Shown: positions 1-7,347 of the stretch, one piece after another
How positions within the stretch are numbered: the first letter of the stretch is position 1
Layout: each line of letters starts with the position of its first letter
Origin: Bacillus_CJ salitolerans
GTDB taxonomy: Bacteria; Bacillota; Bacilli; Bacillales; SA4
DNA: 64,000 nucleotides
Direction: 5' to 3'
Assembly (NCBI RefSeq): GCF_042680805.1
Contig: NZ_JBHUEM010000005.1
Location: forward strand, 1-64,000
Notes under the pieces: generated by a model
What the model saw: the letters and a program-made list of their open reading frames with translations, nothing else
What the model was told of the DNA's origin: nothing
Database searches by the model: none
Translations under genes and position numbers: made by a program

Positions 1-188
1 ATTACTTGTTAGATAGGCTCTTTTTGTGTTTTTAGAAAATAACGTCGTGGGATCACATTTTGTATTAAAAAAATTTCCAATTAAGTGTGTCATTTATTTG
101 AGCAAAAGCTGTGTCATTTTACTTGGCGGTCACAAATGGTCGTTTAAAGTGTAGAGTAGACATTAAAAACATATCATTTTTTGGGATT
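1..188. other. non-coding left edge with a repeated 9-mer
   Basis: No gene is visible here. The 9-mer GTGTCATTT occurs at 87-95 and 111-119, the second copy followed by ACTTGGCGGTCAC. Repeated blocks of this style resemble the multiple terminal repeats of IS21-family elements, so this could be the scar of one such end. No istA/istB sequence is present in the window to support that, so it is only a possibility. Confidence 0.25.
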
Positions 189-725
189 TTAATATAATTG
201 TTTTACTTGAAAAGTACCACTCGCTTTGTATCTTAATAATACATTCTTGTTAACCAAGGGCAGAGCTTTAAAAAACAGGCATATGTCGCTTAATGATCCA
301 ACAAAATAATATACAAATAGACAACTTAAATAAATAAAAGAGTCTTCAAATAATAAATAGCAAGTGATCCAAATAATTCCCTGAACAACACTCGGGAAAA
401 TTACAATTATTAAAAATTGATTAGGTGTTAATGCTTTCAAAGGGATACAACGTCTCTTTTTAATCGAGACAAATGTTTTAATATTAAATATAAATCTTGC
501 AGCAAAGTAATGTGAATACTCATGAACATAAGTTCCAGTTTTTAAAAGTAACAAAAACCACACTGTTTGTATTAGTAAAACATTCGTTTGCAATAAAAAT
601 GACTCCATCACCAAAGTCCAATTCAAGATCAAAAATAGAATTAAAGCAATAAAAAAAGATGCCTGAAAGTAGTTATTGTCAATTAGTCTTGGAGAACGAA
701 TAAAATTACTATTTTCTACATTCAT
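189..725 (-). CDS. membrane zincin-like protein (DUF3267-like)
   Basis: A 178-aa integral membrane protein with about four hydrophobic segments (roughly residues 20-40, 48-65, 102-125, 128-148). The motif HEYSH at residues 68-72 matches the HExxH zinc-binding signature, and the order TM - HExxH - TM - GSLSD resembles DUF3267 putative zincin peptidases. The substrate is unknown. The ribosome binding site (GGATGG) is weak. It lies 3' of the recombinase operon on the same strand but 78 bases beyond it, so it is probably transcribed separately. Confidence 0.6.
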   Translation of the reverse strand: MNVENSNFIRSPRLIDNNYFQASFFIALILFLILNWTLVMESFLLQTNVLLIQTVWFLLLLKTGTYVHEYSHYFAARFIFNIKTFVSIKKRRCIPLKALTPNQFLIIVIFPSVVQGIIWITCYLLFEDSFIYLSCLFVYYFVGSLSDICLFFKALPLVNKNVLLRYKASGTFQVKQLY

Positions 726-802
726 TTACCAACCATCCCATTAAATTTTTCCGATTATAAAATGCTTAGCTAAAAAATGAGTCAATAATATATAGATTAA
801 TT

Positions 803-1249
803 TTAATGTTTTATCAGGCCAGGTGTAAAAATATCATCTAAGATTTTCTTATCATAGTTTAGTAATTCAACTAACAATTTTAATTTTCCATATTGAATGA
901 GTTTTTCTTCATGTTCTAATGTATTCGTTACAGTATACTCAAATATCTCATTAAATTCATTTTGTAGTTTCGATTTTTTAATATAGGTATCATCAAATAC
1001 ATGAATGTAATGTTTTTTATTATGGCTGCTATTATAATTATCCGGTGCAAAAGCCGGAATTGAATTTATGAAAATTTGAATTTGTTCATCCGTAACCACT
1101 TCTAGTTTGCTAATACAAGTGGCACAGGTAACCTCTGATATTTCACCTATATACTGTCTATCTTCAACGGGTTTAAAGAAATCACACAAAGTAAATCCTG
1201 AATCAGTAATTAAATGAACACCTAAAAATCCATCGTCATGCAGCTTCAT
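803..1249 (-). CDS. hypothetical protein, recombinase operon
   Basis: A 148-aa soluble protein I do not recognise. It has a Cys-rich stretch in the first third (TCATC) and a helical, charged C-terminal half. The start has a strong AGGAGG 7 bases upstream that overlaps the end of the XerS-like recombinase gene, so the two are almost certainly cotranscribed and translationally linked. It may be a small accessory factor of that recombinase, but nothing in the sequence proves it. Confidence 0.6.
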   Translation of the reverse strand: MKLHDDGFLGVHLITDSGFTLCDFFKPVEDRQYIGEISEVTCATCISKLEVVTDEQIQIFINSIPAFAPDNYNSSHNKKHYIHVFDDTYIKKSKLQNEFNEIFEYTVTNTLEHEEKLIQYGKLKLLVELLNYDKKILDDIFTPGLIKH

Positions 1250-1261
1250 TCTAACCTCCTA

Positions 1262-2374
1262 TTATTCATCTGCTTTATCAATACTTTCTTGAACTTCTGA
1301 ATCAAAGATTTTTGCATAGATCATCGTTGTATTAGGGCTAGCATGATTTAATATTTTTTGTAAGATAGGGATACTGTTAACCTTTTTCATATGATTTGTA
1401 GCAAAACTATGTCGTAGTTTATGTGCTGTTACATCAGGCTTCCCGAAATAAAGGGCATACTTTTCAATCAACTTTTGCATCGCACGTTTTGTAAGAGGTT
1501 TACATTGACCTCCATAGGTACTTACAAATAAGGCATCTACACCTTTTGCTTTGTACCTAGTCTCACGAATTTCTAAGTAATTCAATAAATCTTGCTCTGC
1601 CCGTTTTGAATAAGAAATATATCTGAAATCATTTCCTTTTCGTAAAACCTTCATTTTTCTACCCACTTTATCGATATCATCGAGGGTAACATCAACCAAT
1701 TCCCCAATTCGAAGTCCTGTACCGAGTAGAAGGGAGATAATAGCCGTATCTCGTTCTTTATTGTCTTTCCAATTGTTAAATAGGCGTTTGCTTTTAGATA
1801 CTTCCTCTTTTATCCCAAACCCCTCAGCTACAAACTCTCGGAATATCTGGATCTCTTCTTCAATCAAGATATTATTTTGGATATTATCTATTCGAATGTC
1901 TTCACTAGAACTATTCTTTTGTAATTGTATCTGACTCATGACATTACGCTCTATATAAGGTCTACGAACTTTAGGAACATCCGTGACATTTAAAAATCGA
2001 AAAAGCGATTTAAGAGCAGAAATCTTTCGATTGATGGTAGCAGAAGAGAGGGGAATACCACGACCATTCTTTTGATTTTTTAACTGGAGAATAAACATAT
2101 CTATTTCATCACGATCTAAATCGTTTAACGTCAAAACCTCAATATCTTTAACTGTCTTTGATTTGGATATTCCTTCAGCTATGAGCCAATTAAAGAAATC
2201 TTCAATGTCACTACTATATGCTAAAAGGGAAGAGGGGGCCATATGTGAGTTGGACTCAATGAATCGAATAACATAATAAGGGAGTCTCTCGATTTTTTGT
2301 TTAAGTAACTCTGCGTTCACGAGGTTTTGTGTCTTCAAGCTATCAACTCCAATCAATTCGACTAATTTCGACAA
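1262..2374 (-). CDS. tyrosine recombinase, XerS-like
   Basis: A DNA strand-exchange enzyme that cuts and rejoins DNA through a 3'-phosphotyrosine. The N-terminal SAM-like core-binding domain covers about residues 25-130 and the catalytic domain about 170-365. The catalytic set is visible: R222 (GLRIGEL), K246, H318 and R321 (HKLRH), H344 and Y353. The N-terminal ERLPYYVIRF region and the NWKDNKERD block resemble XerS, the single-protein dif recombinase of streptococci, more than Bacillus XerC/XerD or CodV. The start given is TTG. A better spaced alternative is the TTG at 2338 behind GGAG. A TGTTCACA octamer (2376-2383), also found in the 3.9-4.3 kb region, lies just upstream. Likely role: resolution of element multimers or cassette recombination. 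Confidence 0.85.
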   Translation of the reverse strand: MSKLVELIGVDSLKTQNLVNAELLKQKIERLPYYVIRFIESNSHMAPSSLLAYSSDIEDFFNWLIAEGISKSKTVKDIEVLTLNDLDRDEIDMFILQLKNQKNGRGIPLSSATINRKISALKSLFRFLNVTDVPKVRRPYIERNVMSQIQLQKNSSSEDIRIDNIQNNILIEEEIQIFREFVAEGFGIKEEVSKSKRLFNNWKDNKERDTAIISLLLGTGLRIGELVDVTLDDIDKVGRKMKVLRKGNDFRYISYSKRAEQDLLNYLEIRETRYKAKGVDALFVSTYGGQCKPLTKRAMQKLIEKYALYFGKPDVTAHKLRHSFATNHMKKVNSIPILQKILNHASPNTTMIYAKIFDSEVQESIDKADE

Positions 2375-2429
2375 CTGTTCACAGAAAACAGTTTATATGT
2401 ACTAGTTTACATAATTTAATTATGGTGTA

Positions 2430-2647
2430 TTAAGAAATAAAAACCCGTTTTTTATTATCTCTTACTTGAATATTAGCAAAACAAGACTCGACATAAGGTT
2501 CATTCATATTCCTTAAAATTCCCTTGTGAAAATCTGTATCTTCCTCAGAATTAAAGAATTCCGCATGGGAAGGGTGGTAATACCCTCATGAGAATAAAAG
2601 CCGTTTTGAACCTCTATAACCCATCCTGATTTATTCAGAACTATCAC
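2430..2647 (-). pseudogene. small frameshifted gene coupled to DUF3800 gene
   Basis: A GTG start overlaps the TGA of the DUF3800 gene, a typical translational coupling. The reading frame is good for about 22 codons, then must slip by one base near 2586 (a GGG run) to continue in frame to the stop at 2430-2432. Restoring one base gives a coherent 72-aa polypeptide rich in aromatic and acidic residues. The coupling and the coherent second half argue for a real gene with a one-base deletion or an assembly error. Function unknown. Confidence 0.5.
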
Positions 2648-3603
2648 TCCATTTTTCTATTTCTACCACGTACTGTTCTTCGGCCAGTAGACATACTCTT
2701 TGATATAAATTTACGGTAACGACGAGTTGGAACACGCCTTGTAAAGTTTTCCTCTGGTTTTGCGTTCTCAAACTCTCTATGGTGAGAAGCGACAAAGAGG
2801 GTAAGATACTCAGCAAAATTGATCTCAGTAAGCTCTTTTTTACCGTTCCATTCGTAATATTTGATATTTGATAAGAACGTGTAAAAGTCTTGATTATGAA
2901 GCAAGGCAACGACTAGTTCATTTTTTCGATGCTTACTTTGAAGAGATTGCCGTTTTAGTTCTACATCCGAAATTCCAAAGGGTATTTGCACATTAGTAAT
3001 AATAGTTCGTATAATTCCTAAGAGTAAATCAACTAACTCTAAGCCAATCCTTTTTCCTTTAGGCTCTAATTCACAATTAAGAACACTGTATTGCTCGCCA
3101 CGATACAAGGATTGTGTGTTTAATTGCTCAATCATTCTTTGAGGAAGATTTAATTTTGTATACTTGGTAGCTTCTTCAATATAAATATTAGCTTTAATCC
3201 AGACATCAGAACCATAATTTCGCAGCAATCCATAGAAAATACGTTCTGGAAGTTTAGTGTAAATCATCAGATCCGAAAAGTCTTTACCATTAAACATTGT
3301 ATTTCTTTCATTTAAGGTATGTGGATTATAATTAATGACATTCATCTTAGTGAATTTAGCATATCTAGAAAAAATATGGATGGTTTCAGTAATATCGTCA
3401 CGTAATTTAGAATACCCTGCATAATCGGTCCAATGAAGCTTCATTTCTTTATTTCGTAATTTCTCTGATAGTCTATTAAACTCATATGTATTATAAATTC
3501 GTGTAGGGAATAAGAGTCCGCCCATCGTTGTAGGTTTGTCTTTATTCCGTCCACTTTCATCAAAGAATATATCCATCAATTCAACGTTAAAAACCTGTAG
3601 CAT
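2644..3603 (-). CDS. DUF3800 family protein
   Basis: A 319-aa protein with the DUF3800 signature near the N-terminus (IFFDESG followed by an MGGLLFP strand) and a central LELVDLLLG helix. DUF3800 has an RNase H-like fold with conserved acidic residues and is often found on phages, plasmids and defence islands. Its biochemical role is not established. The C-terminus is highly basic (Arg/Lys rich), which fits nucleic acid binding. The start was set at the ATG at 3603, preceded by GAGGTG at correct spacing, rather than at an ATG 12 bases upstream. Confidence 0.75.
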   Translation of the reverse strand: MLQVFNVELMDIFFDESGRNKDKPTTMGGLLFPTRIYNTYEFNRLSEKLRNKEMKLHWTDYAGYSKLRDDITETIHIFSRYAKFTKMNVINYNPHTLNERNTMFNGKDFSDLMIYTKLPERIFYGLLRNYGSDVWIKANIYIEEATKYTKLNLPQRMIEQLNTQSLYRGEQYSVLNCELEPKGKRIGLELVDLLLGIIRTIITNVQIPFGISDVELKRQSLQSKHRKNELVVALLHNQDFYTFLSNIKYYEWNGKKELTEINFAEYLTLFVASHHREFENAKPEENFTRRVPTRRYRKFISKSMSTGRRTVRGRNRKME

Positions 3604-3670
3604 ATAACACCTCATTTCAAATTATATAAATTATTATTAGTTAACCTTAAATAATCTTACTTAACTTCGG

Positions 3671-3699
3671 TTTACATTTTGCTCTTTTAGTAGTATTAT
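3671..3699 (+). promoter_or_regulatory. sigma-A promoter for small RNA 1
   Basis: TTTACA (3671-3676) and TATTAT (3694-3699) are separated by exactly 17 bases, a good sigma-A match on the plus strand. No protein gene follows. The transcript would start near 3706 and meet a terminator at 3849. Confidence 0.6.
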
Positions 3700-3705
3700 A
3701 GAAAT

Positions 3706-3849
3706 ACGATAACCAACCCGTTCCTAGGAACGACTAATGTATCGAGGATCGATGAGTACCCGTCTCAAGGGACGATCAAAGTCATCCGACTAACTTTTAA
3801 CACAATATTTTCATTAGGCAGCTGCTCGTTATGAGGAGCATTTTTTTTT
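3706..3849 (+). ncRNA. candidate structured small RNA 1
   Basis: An approximately 144-nt transcript is implied by the promoter just upstream and by an intrinsic terminator (TGCTC at 3823-3827 paired with GAGCA at 3836-3840, then nine T). Inside, CGTTCC-TA-GGAACG forms a perfect hairpin at about 3719-3732, ATCGA-GGA-TCGAT forms another, and CGTC/GACG a third. No ORF with a ribosome binding site is present. I do not recognise the family. Its position beside iteron-like repeats suggests a copy-control or regulatory RNA, which is inference. Confidence 0.5.
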
Positions 3850-3892
3850 GCTCTTTTTCTAATTTTACCATTATTTACTTGATTAGTAAATT

Positions 3893-3926
3893 AATTGTTC
3901 ACAAAATTAATATTATGTGAACAATT
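3893..3926. repeat. 11-bp inverted repeat around AATTGTTCACA
   Basis: AATTGTTCACA (3893-3903) and its exact complement (3916-3926) are separated by 12 AT-only bases. The core TGTTCACA recurs at 3971-3978, at 2376-2383 upstream of the recombinase, and as GTGAACAC between the -35 and -10 of the antisense RNA promoter (4255-4262). The pattern fits a set of operators for one regulator, or origin dyads. Confidence 0.6.
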
Positions 3927-3942
3927 ATGAATGTTAATTTTT

Positions 3943-3964
3943 AGAGAAGGGATTACCCTTCTCT
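3943..3964. repeat. 9-bp perfect hairpin
   Basis: AGAGAAGGG, loop ATTA, CCCTTCTCT. It has no T-tract on either strand, so it is not an ordinary terminator. It lies between the inverted repeat and the iteron-like repeats and probably belongs to the same origin-like or operator region. Confidence 0.5.
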
Positions 3965-3990
3965 TGTAAGTGTTCACACGAATTATAGTT

Positions 3991-4087
3991 GTGACATATG
4001 TATTAAAGTAGTGATATGGATATTAAAGTAGTGATATGGATATTAAAGTTATGACATGCGAATTAAAGTAGTGATATGAATTAAAAG
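3991..4087. repeat. 20-bp tandem direct repeats (iteron-like)
   Basis: Four full 20-bp copies plus a partial fifth, head to tail: 3991-4010, 4011-4030, 4031-4050, 4051-4070 and 4071-4087. The consensus is GTGATATGGATATTAAAGTA. Copies two and three differ at one position; the first and fourth differ at a few. Direct repeats of about two helical turns next to AT-rich palindromes are typical of plasmid iterons or of centromere (parC) sites. No Rep or Par gene is adjacent in this window. Confidence 0.7.
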
Positions 4088-4246
4088 ATATGAAATTGGT
4101 CCATATATCGAACACTTGAAGATGTTTTTAGAAGAATAAAAAGTAACAGATAGTCCTCGTATGTAGTTACAAGGACTATCTGCAGGAATATTATCAATCT
4201 AACCTTCCTTAAAAATGTTTATCTTTGGAGATGGATTGATGTCCCG

Positions 4247-4275
4247 TTGAATAAGTGAACACTATTTGAGATAAT
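4247..4275 (+). promoter_or_regulatory. sigma-A promoter with internal operator-like palindrome
   Basis: TTGAAT (4247-4252), a 17-base spacer and GATAAT (4270-4275) make a good sigma-A promoter. The spacer contains AGTGAACACT, a near-palindrome carrying the GTGAACA/TGTTCAC motif seen in the nearby inverted repeat. A repressor bound there would block RNA polymerase. Confidence 0.6.
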
Positions 4276-4281
4276 AAGGTG

Positions 4282-4428
4282 AGCTTTATATATTTTTAGG
4301 TTCTAATACCTTATTTACTCTCATAAGGATAGGAACAAGCGAATGTGGTTACGACACTTCGCCTAGACCTTTGATACTCTATACATTGGTCGGCTCATTT
4401 TTTTGCTACCTTTTAGGTGGCTTTTTTT
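4282..4428 (+). ncRNA. candidate antisense RNA of a type I toxin-antitoxin pair
   Basis: The transcript starts about 7 bases after the -10 element and ends at an intrinsic terminator (GCTACC 4405-4410 with GGTGGC 4416-4421, then T7). Three further hairpins are visible: a GTTC/GAAC-closed stem containing CCTTAT/ATAAGG, a GCGAA-GTG/CACTTCGC stem and a GACC/GGTC stem. It converges on the 33-codon membrane peptide gene on the minus strand, whose stop codon lies 2 bases away, so its whole length would pair with the 3' part of that mRNA, as in TxpA/RatA and BsrG/SR4. The antitoxin role is inferred. Confidence 0.55.
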
Positions 4429-4429
4429 A

Positions 4430-4531
4430 TTAGTTTAAAACTTCAATCATGCTAACAACTAAGGTTAGAAGTAACACAACAAATGTCATAGCAGCAATAA
4501 CAGTATTCAATTCTCCATTATGATTCTTCAT
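4430..4531 (-). CDS. 33-aa membrane peptide, putative type I toxin
   Basis: A short ORF encoding a polar N-terminus (MKNHNGELN), one strongly hydrophobic segment from about residue 10 to 28, and a short tail (MIEVLN). Size and layout match small holin-like toxins of Bacillus type I systems. A G-run (GGGGG, 4545-4549) lies about 13 bases upstream of the ATG, a weak or occluded ribosome binding site as often seen in such toxins. A structured RNA on the opposite strand converges on its 3' end. No sequence-level family match can be claimed. Confidence 0.5.
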   Translation of the reverse strand: MKNHNGELNTVIAAMTFVVLLLTLVVSMIEVLN

Positions 4532-4915
4532 CGTTTACTGGAATCCCCCTTATTAAAGATTCCAATGTATAGAAGTATGACCTTTATTAACTATATTCAT
4601 ATCAGGTGGAATATATTCCTACTATTATTCTAACATGTTAAAAATATATTTTACTGACAATAGTTTCAGTATTTACTTCCAATATGCTACCTGTATTTGT
4701 AGTTTTTTTAGAACAAAAAAAGAAAATCTCCATAGTCTGATAACCAAACTACGGAGATTCGTCATTAATTTTTGCTATTTGCCGTTTAATATGGTGGATC
4801 TGCTAATACAACATCTATTTTTGTACTAGTGGATTACATATTATCTTTTGAAGGTGAATTAAATTAACATTCATCTACTTTAATGTAACTTGTCAAATCA
4901 TGGACAAATTTCATC
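4532..4915. other. intergenic region with a palindrome and a terminator
   Basis: No protein gene is supported here. It holds the presumed promoter of the small membrane peptide, a perfect 12-bp palindrome GGAATATATTCC at 4608-4619, and the terminator of the operon to the right (annotated separately). Confidence 0.5.
4724..4759 (-). terminator. intrinsic terminator
   Basis: On the minus strand AATCTCC pairs with GGAGATT (4735-4759) and a TTTTCTTTTTTT tract follows. It closes the operon that ends with the duplicated-domain gene at 4916. Confidence 0.75.
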
Positions 4916-5365
4916 TCAAAACCGTTCTACTAGTAATGAATCAATAGCAATCCGTTTTCTAAGACTTTCCATCGTAGGTGTTAACTCATCTGGATATGGA
5001 TCTAATCCTTCAGGAATACCTAATTTCGACATTGAATCGAAATTGGCTAATGCTTGTACGCCTCTCCATAAAGAATGATGTTCATTGATGGCATTTACCG
5101 CTTTTGGAACAAATTCTTGTAACCAAAGGAAAGCTTGTTGTTTGGTTGTACCTGTAAAGGTGACTCGTAGTATGTTTTCTACTAAATTAATGGCATGTTT
5201 CTGCTTATCCGTAACTGGATTTAGTACGGTAGTCTTCTTCGCTTTGGGAACATGCTCTCTTAACCAAAGGAACGCTTCTTGTTTTGTATTCCCCTCGAAT
5301 GTTATTTGTAGAACATTTTCTACGACATTAATTGCATTCTGCTGCTTATCCGTAATTGGATTCAT
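4916..5365 (-). CDS. protein with an internally duplicated KQxxAI domain
   Basis: A 149-aa protein. Residues about 1-47 and 48-95 are tandem copies of one domain: NP(I/V)TDKQ, then a helix AIN(L/V)VEN(I/V)L, then FxGxTKQ(E/Q)AFLWL. A unique C-terminal segment ends the protein. I cannot name the family with certainty; the KQ...AI..E...TK..A pattern resembles small phage/plasmid domains of unknown function. The ribosome binding site GGAGG is 6 bases from the ATG. It is the last gene before the terminator at 4724. Confidence 0.65.
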   Translation of the reverse strand: MNPITDKQQNAINVVENVLQITFEGNTKQEAFLWLREHVPKAKKTTVLNPVTDKQKHAINLVENILRVTFTGTTKQQAFLWLQEFVPKAVNAINEHHSLWRGVQALANFDSMSKLGIPEGLDPYPDELTPTMESLRKRIAIDSLLVERF

Positions 5366-5430
5366 CTCATACCTCCGTAAGTTTATTCATAAGCCTCTGA
5401 ACTATTGGATAAGAATTTTCATAGATTTGT

Positions 5431-5682
5431 TCAAATAACCTCAAATCCTACCAATATTGCTTTAATCTCCTCCGTGTTAGACGGATTGAATCTTTTTGTA
5501 ACGCCCCTTGCTGAAAAAGAAAGTTCCTTACCATTTTTTAAGAATGATATGACGAAACTAGCCCAACTTGGATGAAGTATTACTTTGTTCCCTTTAAGTT
5601 TCTTTTCTTACCATGTAAGAGTATGTGTATCTTCCGTTAACTCCGAAACAGCTTGTATTATTTGTGCCTGTGTCATTTTCAT
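5431..5682 (-). pseudogene. small gene with an in-frame stop
   Basis: An ATG at 5682 behind AGAGGATAT opens 24 codons, then TAA (5608-5610) interrupts. The same frame continues cleanly for 58 codons to 5431, with a coherent basic sequence (KKLKGNKVILHPSW...). The continuous frame on both sides of the stop suggests a nonsense mutation or a base error in an 83-aa gene. Function unknown. Confidence 0.5.
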
Positions 5683-5732
5683 TTCTATATCCTCTTTTCT
5701 TAATTGAAATATATTTTTACTTACCAAATGAC

Positions 5733-5945
5733 CTAATTCGATAGGATTTTCACATCTTTGGCCCGATACGTGTTTTTGGTGCCGTCGTCAAATTCAATAT
5801 GAAATGCACGATATGTATATGGATGCCAAAAATCATTAAGGTAATACCCCGTAATCGTTCCTTTTTTGGTCATTCTTCTTTTCTTCACGTTTATTAGAAA
5901 ATAGTCTGTTACTTCACAACGTTTTTCAATAATCGTATCCCTCAT
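5733..5945 (-). CDS. small basic beta-rich protein
   Basis: A 70-aa protein with alternating polar/hydrophobic strands and a YYLNDFWHPYTYRAFHIE core. It looks like a compact SH3/KOW-like barrel, but no family is recognised. The start has GAGGTG at 7 bases. It lies in a minus-strand run between the TGT-like gene and small genes of unknown function. Confidence 0.55.
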   Translation of the reverse strand: MRDTIIEKRCEVTDYFLINVKKRRMTKKGTITGYYLNDFWHPYTYRAFHIEFDDGTKNTYRAKDVKILSN

Positions 5946-5996
5946 AACACTACACCTCTACTTATCTAGTTTTTATTCGCCCTCATAGTCATCTAA

Positions 5997-7196
5997 TTAT
6001 GCAATGTTTAACATATTCTCAAAGGATAGCTGCTTATCCATTTTTCTTTTCTCCAGACCAGATAAAAATTCAAGGTTTTGAGTCATAATGGATACGGTAT
6101 CCATGTCCATGGGTGCTTCTACTCGATGTCCGCTTGGTACATATACTTTTCGGTCACCATTCTTTCTACAATTCAGAAAGGCTGTTGTGTCCGTCGAAAA
6201 GAACGGGTATTCCAGCAGCATTGAGTTAGCGCCCCCTAAGAAGTGGTAATTTCCTTGTGGGTACTTGGCAAAGATATGGTTCAACAAGTCTCGAACAAAT
6301 TCTTGTCTGTTGCTTAAGAATGGAACCAGGCCACCTATTCCCACCACTTCATTACTAGGATCATTCACCAACTGCTCTAATTCCTCGAAACTATCAGTAC
6401 ATTGCCATACAGGATAGATTTTTGCATGAGGAACTAGTTGCCTTAACTTATTGAAATTCTTTTTAGTTTCAATTGGATTATGAATGACATCCAAATTAAA
6501 GAAACCGAGAATTCGTTTGTTATGACAATGTTCCTTGATGAAAGCAGCATATTCTTCTAAGGAGATATAATCGACTTCTCCATCTTCAAAGAGCTCCATT
6601 TGAAACGGTTCATGGAGTTGAATCGCATGATTCTGTTTAGTTTTCAGTAACTCTTTTCTTTTAAAGACGCTGAATGCCCCGCTATCGATCACGCAAAATA
6701 GATTTTCACTTTCTAATACCTGGTGAAAGTGTTTATCCTTTCGTATGTGAAAGTAGTTAAATAAAACGTACTTACCTGATACTTTTTTTAGTAGGGTTCG
6801 AATGAACGGATCTCTTTCAGTTCCGGAAGCATGGAATCTCACGCCTGTAAGTGTCAGCCGAAGTAAACCATTTTTTAACCTCTTTACATGTGCCGTCCCA
6901 TTAAAACATTGAAAAAGGATTGCTAGCATGGCAGAAGTAAACTGCGTGTACGTCTCTAAATCCTTACGAATAGCTGTTCTTCTGTAAAAGATATAGGAAA
7001 TGGCTTGTCGTAAACGGGTTCTGGATAATTTCCATGCTTTCGCACCTTTCATGGTTTTAATGGTAAGGTGGCACTTCGAGATCTCCACAACTGTATTTAC
7101 GGCTCCAGTCACGGTATGGAAATACTCTTGTTTTTTTAGACTCCTCAAGAATTTTCTTTCTTGTTTTCTTGCGTCAATTTGAAATTCTTTGAACAT
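5997..7196 (-). CDS. TGT-fold protein, DpdA-like (base exchange candidate)
   Basis: A 399-aa protein whose C-terminal two thirds (about residues 145-370) follows the tRNA-guanine transglycosylase barrel: IDSGAFSVF (from residue 170) matches the TGT DSGGFQVF catalytic loop, followed by IYPVWQC, VGIGGL and YHFLGGAN strands and a final TTAFLN...R.G segment. The known family exchanges guanine for a 7-deazaguanine; DpdA paralogues do this in DNA. No zinc-ligand cluster is apparent, as in phage DpdA-like proteins. The N-terminal 140 residues are unique. The ribosome binding site GAGAGGG is 7 bases from the ATG. The neighbouring PP-loop, GNAT-like and methyltransferase genes suggest nucleic acid modification, which is inference. 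Confidence 0.6.
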   Translation of the reverse strand: MFKEFQIDARKQERKFLRSLKKQEYFHTVTGAVNTVVEISKCHLTIKTMKGAKAWKLSRTRLRQAISYIFYRRTAIRKDLETYTQFTSAMLAILFQCFNGTAHVKRLKNGLLRLTLTGVRFHASGTERDPFIRTLLKKVSGKYVLFNYFHIRKDKHFHQVLESENLFCVIDSGAFSVFKRKELLKTKQNHAIQLHEPFQMELFEDGEVDYISLEEYAAFIKEHCHNKRILGFFNLDVIHNPIETKKNFNKLRQLVPHAKIYPVWQCTDSFEELEQLVNDPSNEVVGIGGLVPFLSNRQEFVRDLLNHIFAKYPQGNYHFLGGANSMLLEYPFFSTDTTAFLNCRKNGDRKVYVPSGHRVEAPMDMDTVSIMTQNLEFLSGLEKRKMDKQLSFENMLNIA

Positions 7197-7223
7197 ACAA
7201 CGTCCCTCTCTTTGTTTGATATA

Positions 7224-7262
7224 AATAAAGAGGTTACTGACTTTTTACGTCAATAACCTCTT
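7224..7262 (-). terminator. stem-loop between PP-loop and TGT-like genes
   Basis: On the minus strand AGAGGTTA-TGAC pairs with GTCA-TAACCTCT around a short A-rich loop, followed by TTTATTTATA. It may be a partial terminator after the PP-loop gene or an attenuator ahead of the TGT-like gene. Confidence 0.5.
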
Positions 7263-7347
7263 CTTGTTCTACTCAAGCTCAATGGTTGTCTTATGATTAA
7301 ATACATAACGATTTAGGAATATGTCAGTTATATATTTGTTTGTATCA

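Noticed and set aside
2631..2909. Minus-strand 92-codon frame inside the DUF3800 gene
   Set aside because: Shadow frame of the DUF3800 coding region without a ribosome binding site.
3893..3978. LexA boxes
   Set aside because: The Bacillus LexA box is CGAAC-N4-GTTCG-like; TGTTCACA dyads here lack that core spacing.
5085..5438. Plus-strand 117-codon frame
   Set aside because: Antisense to the duplicated-domain gene, which has GGAGG and an internal protein repeat supporting its frame.
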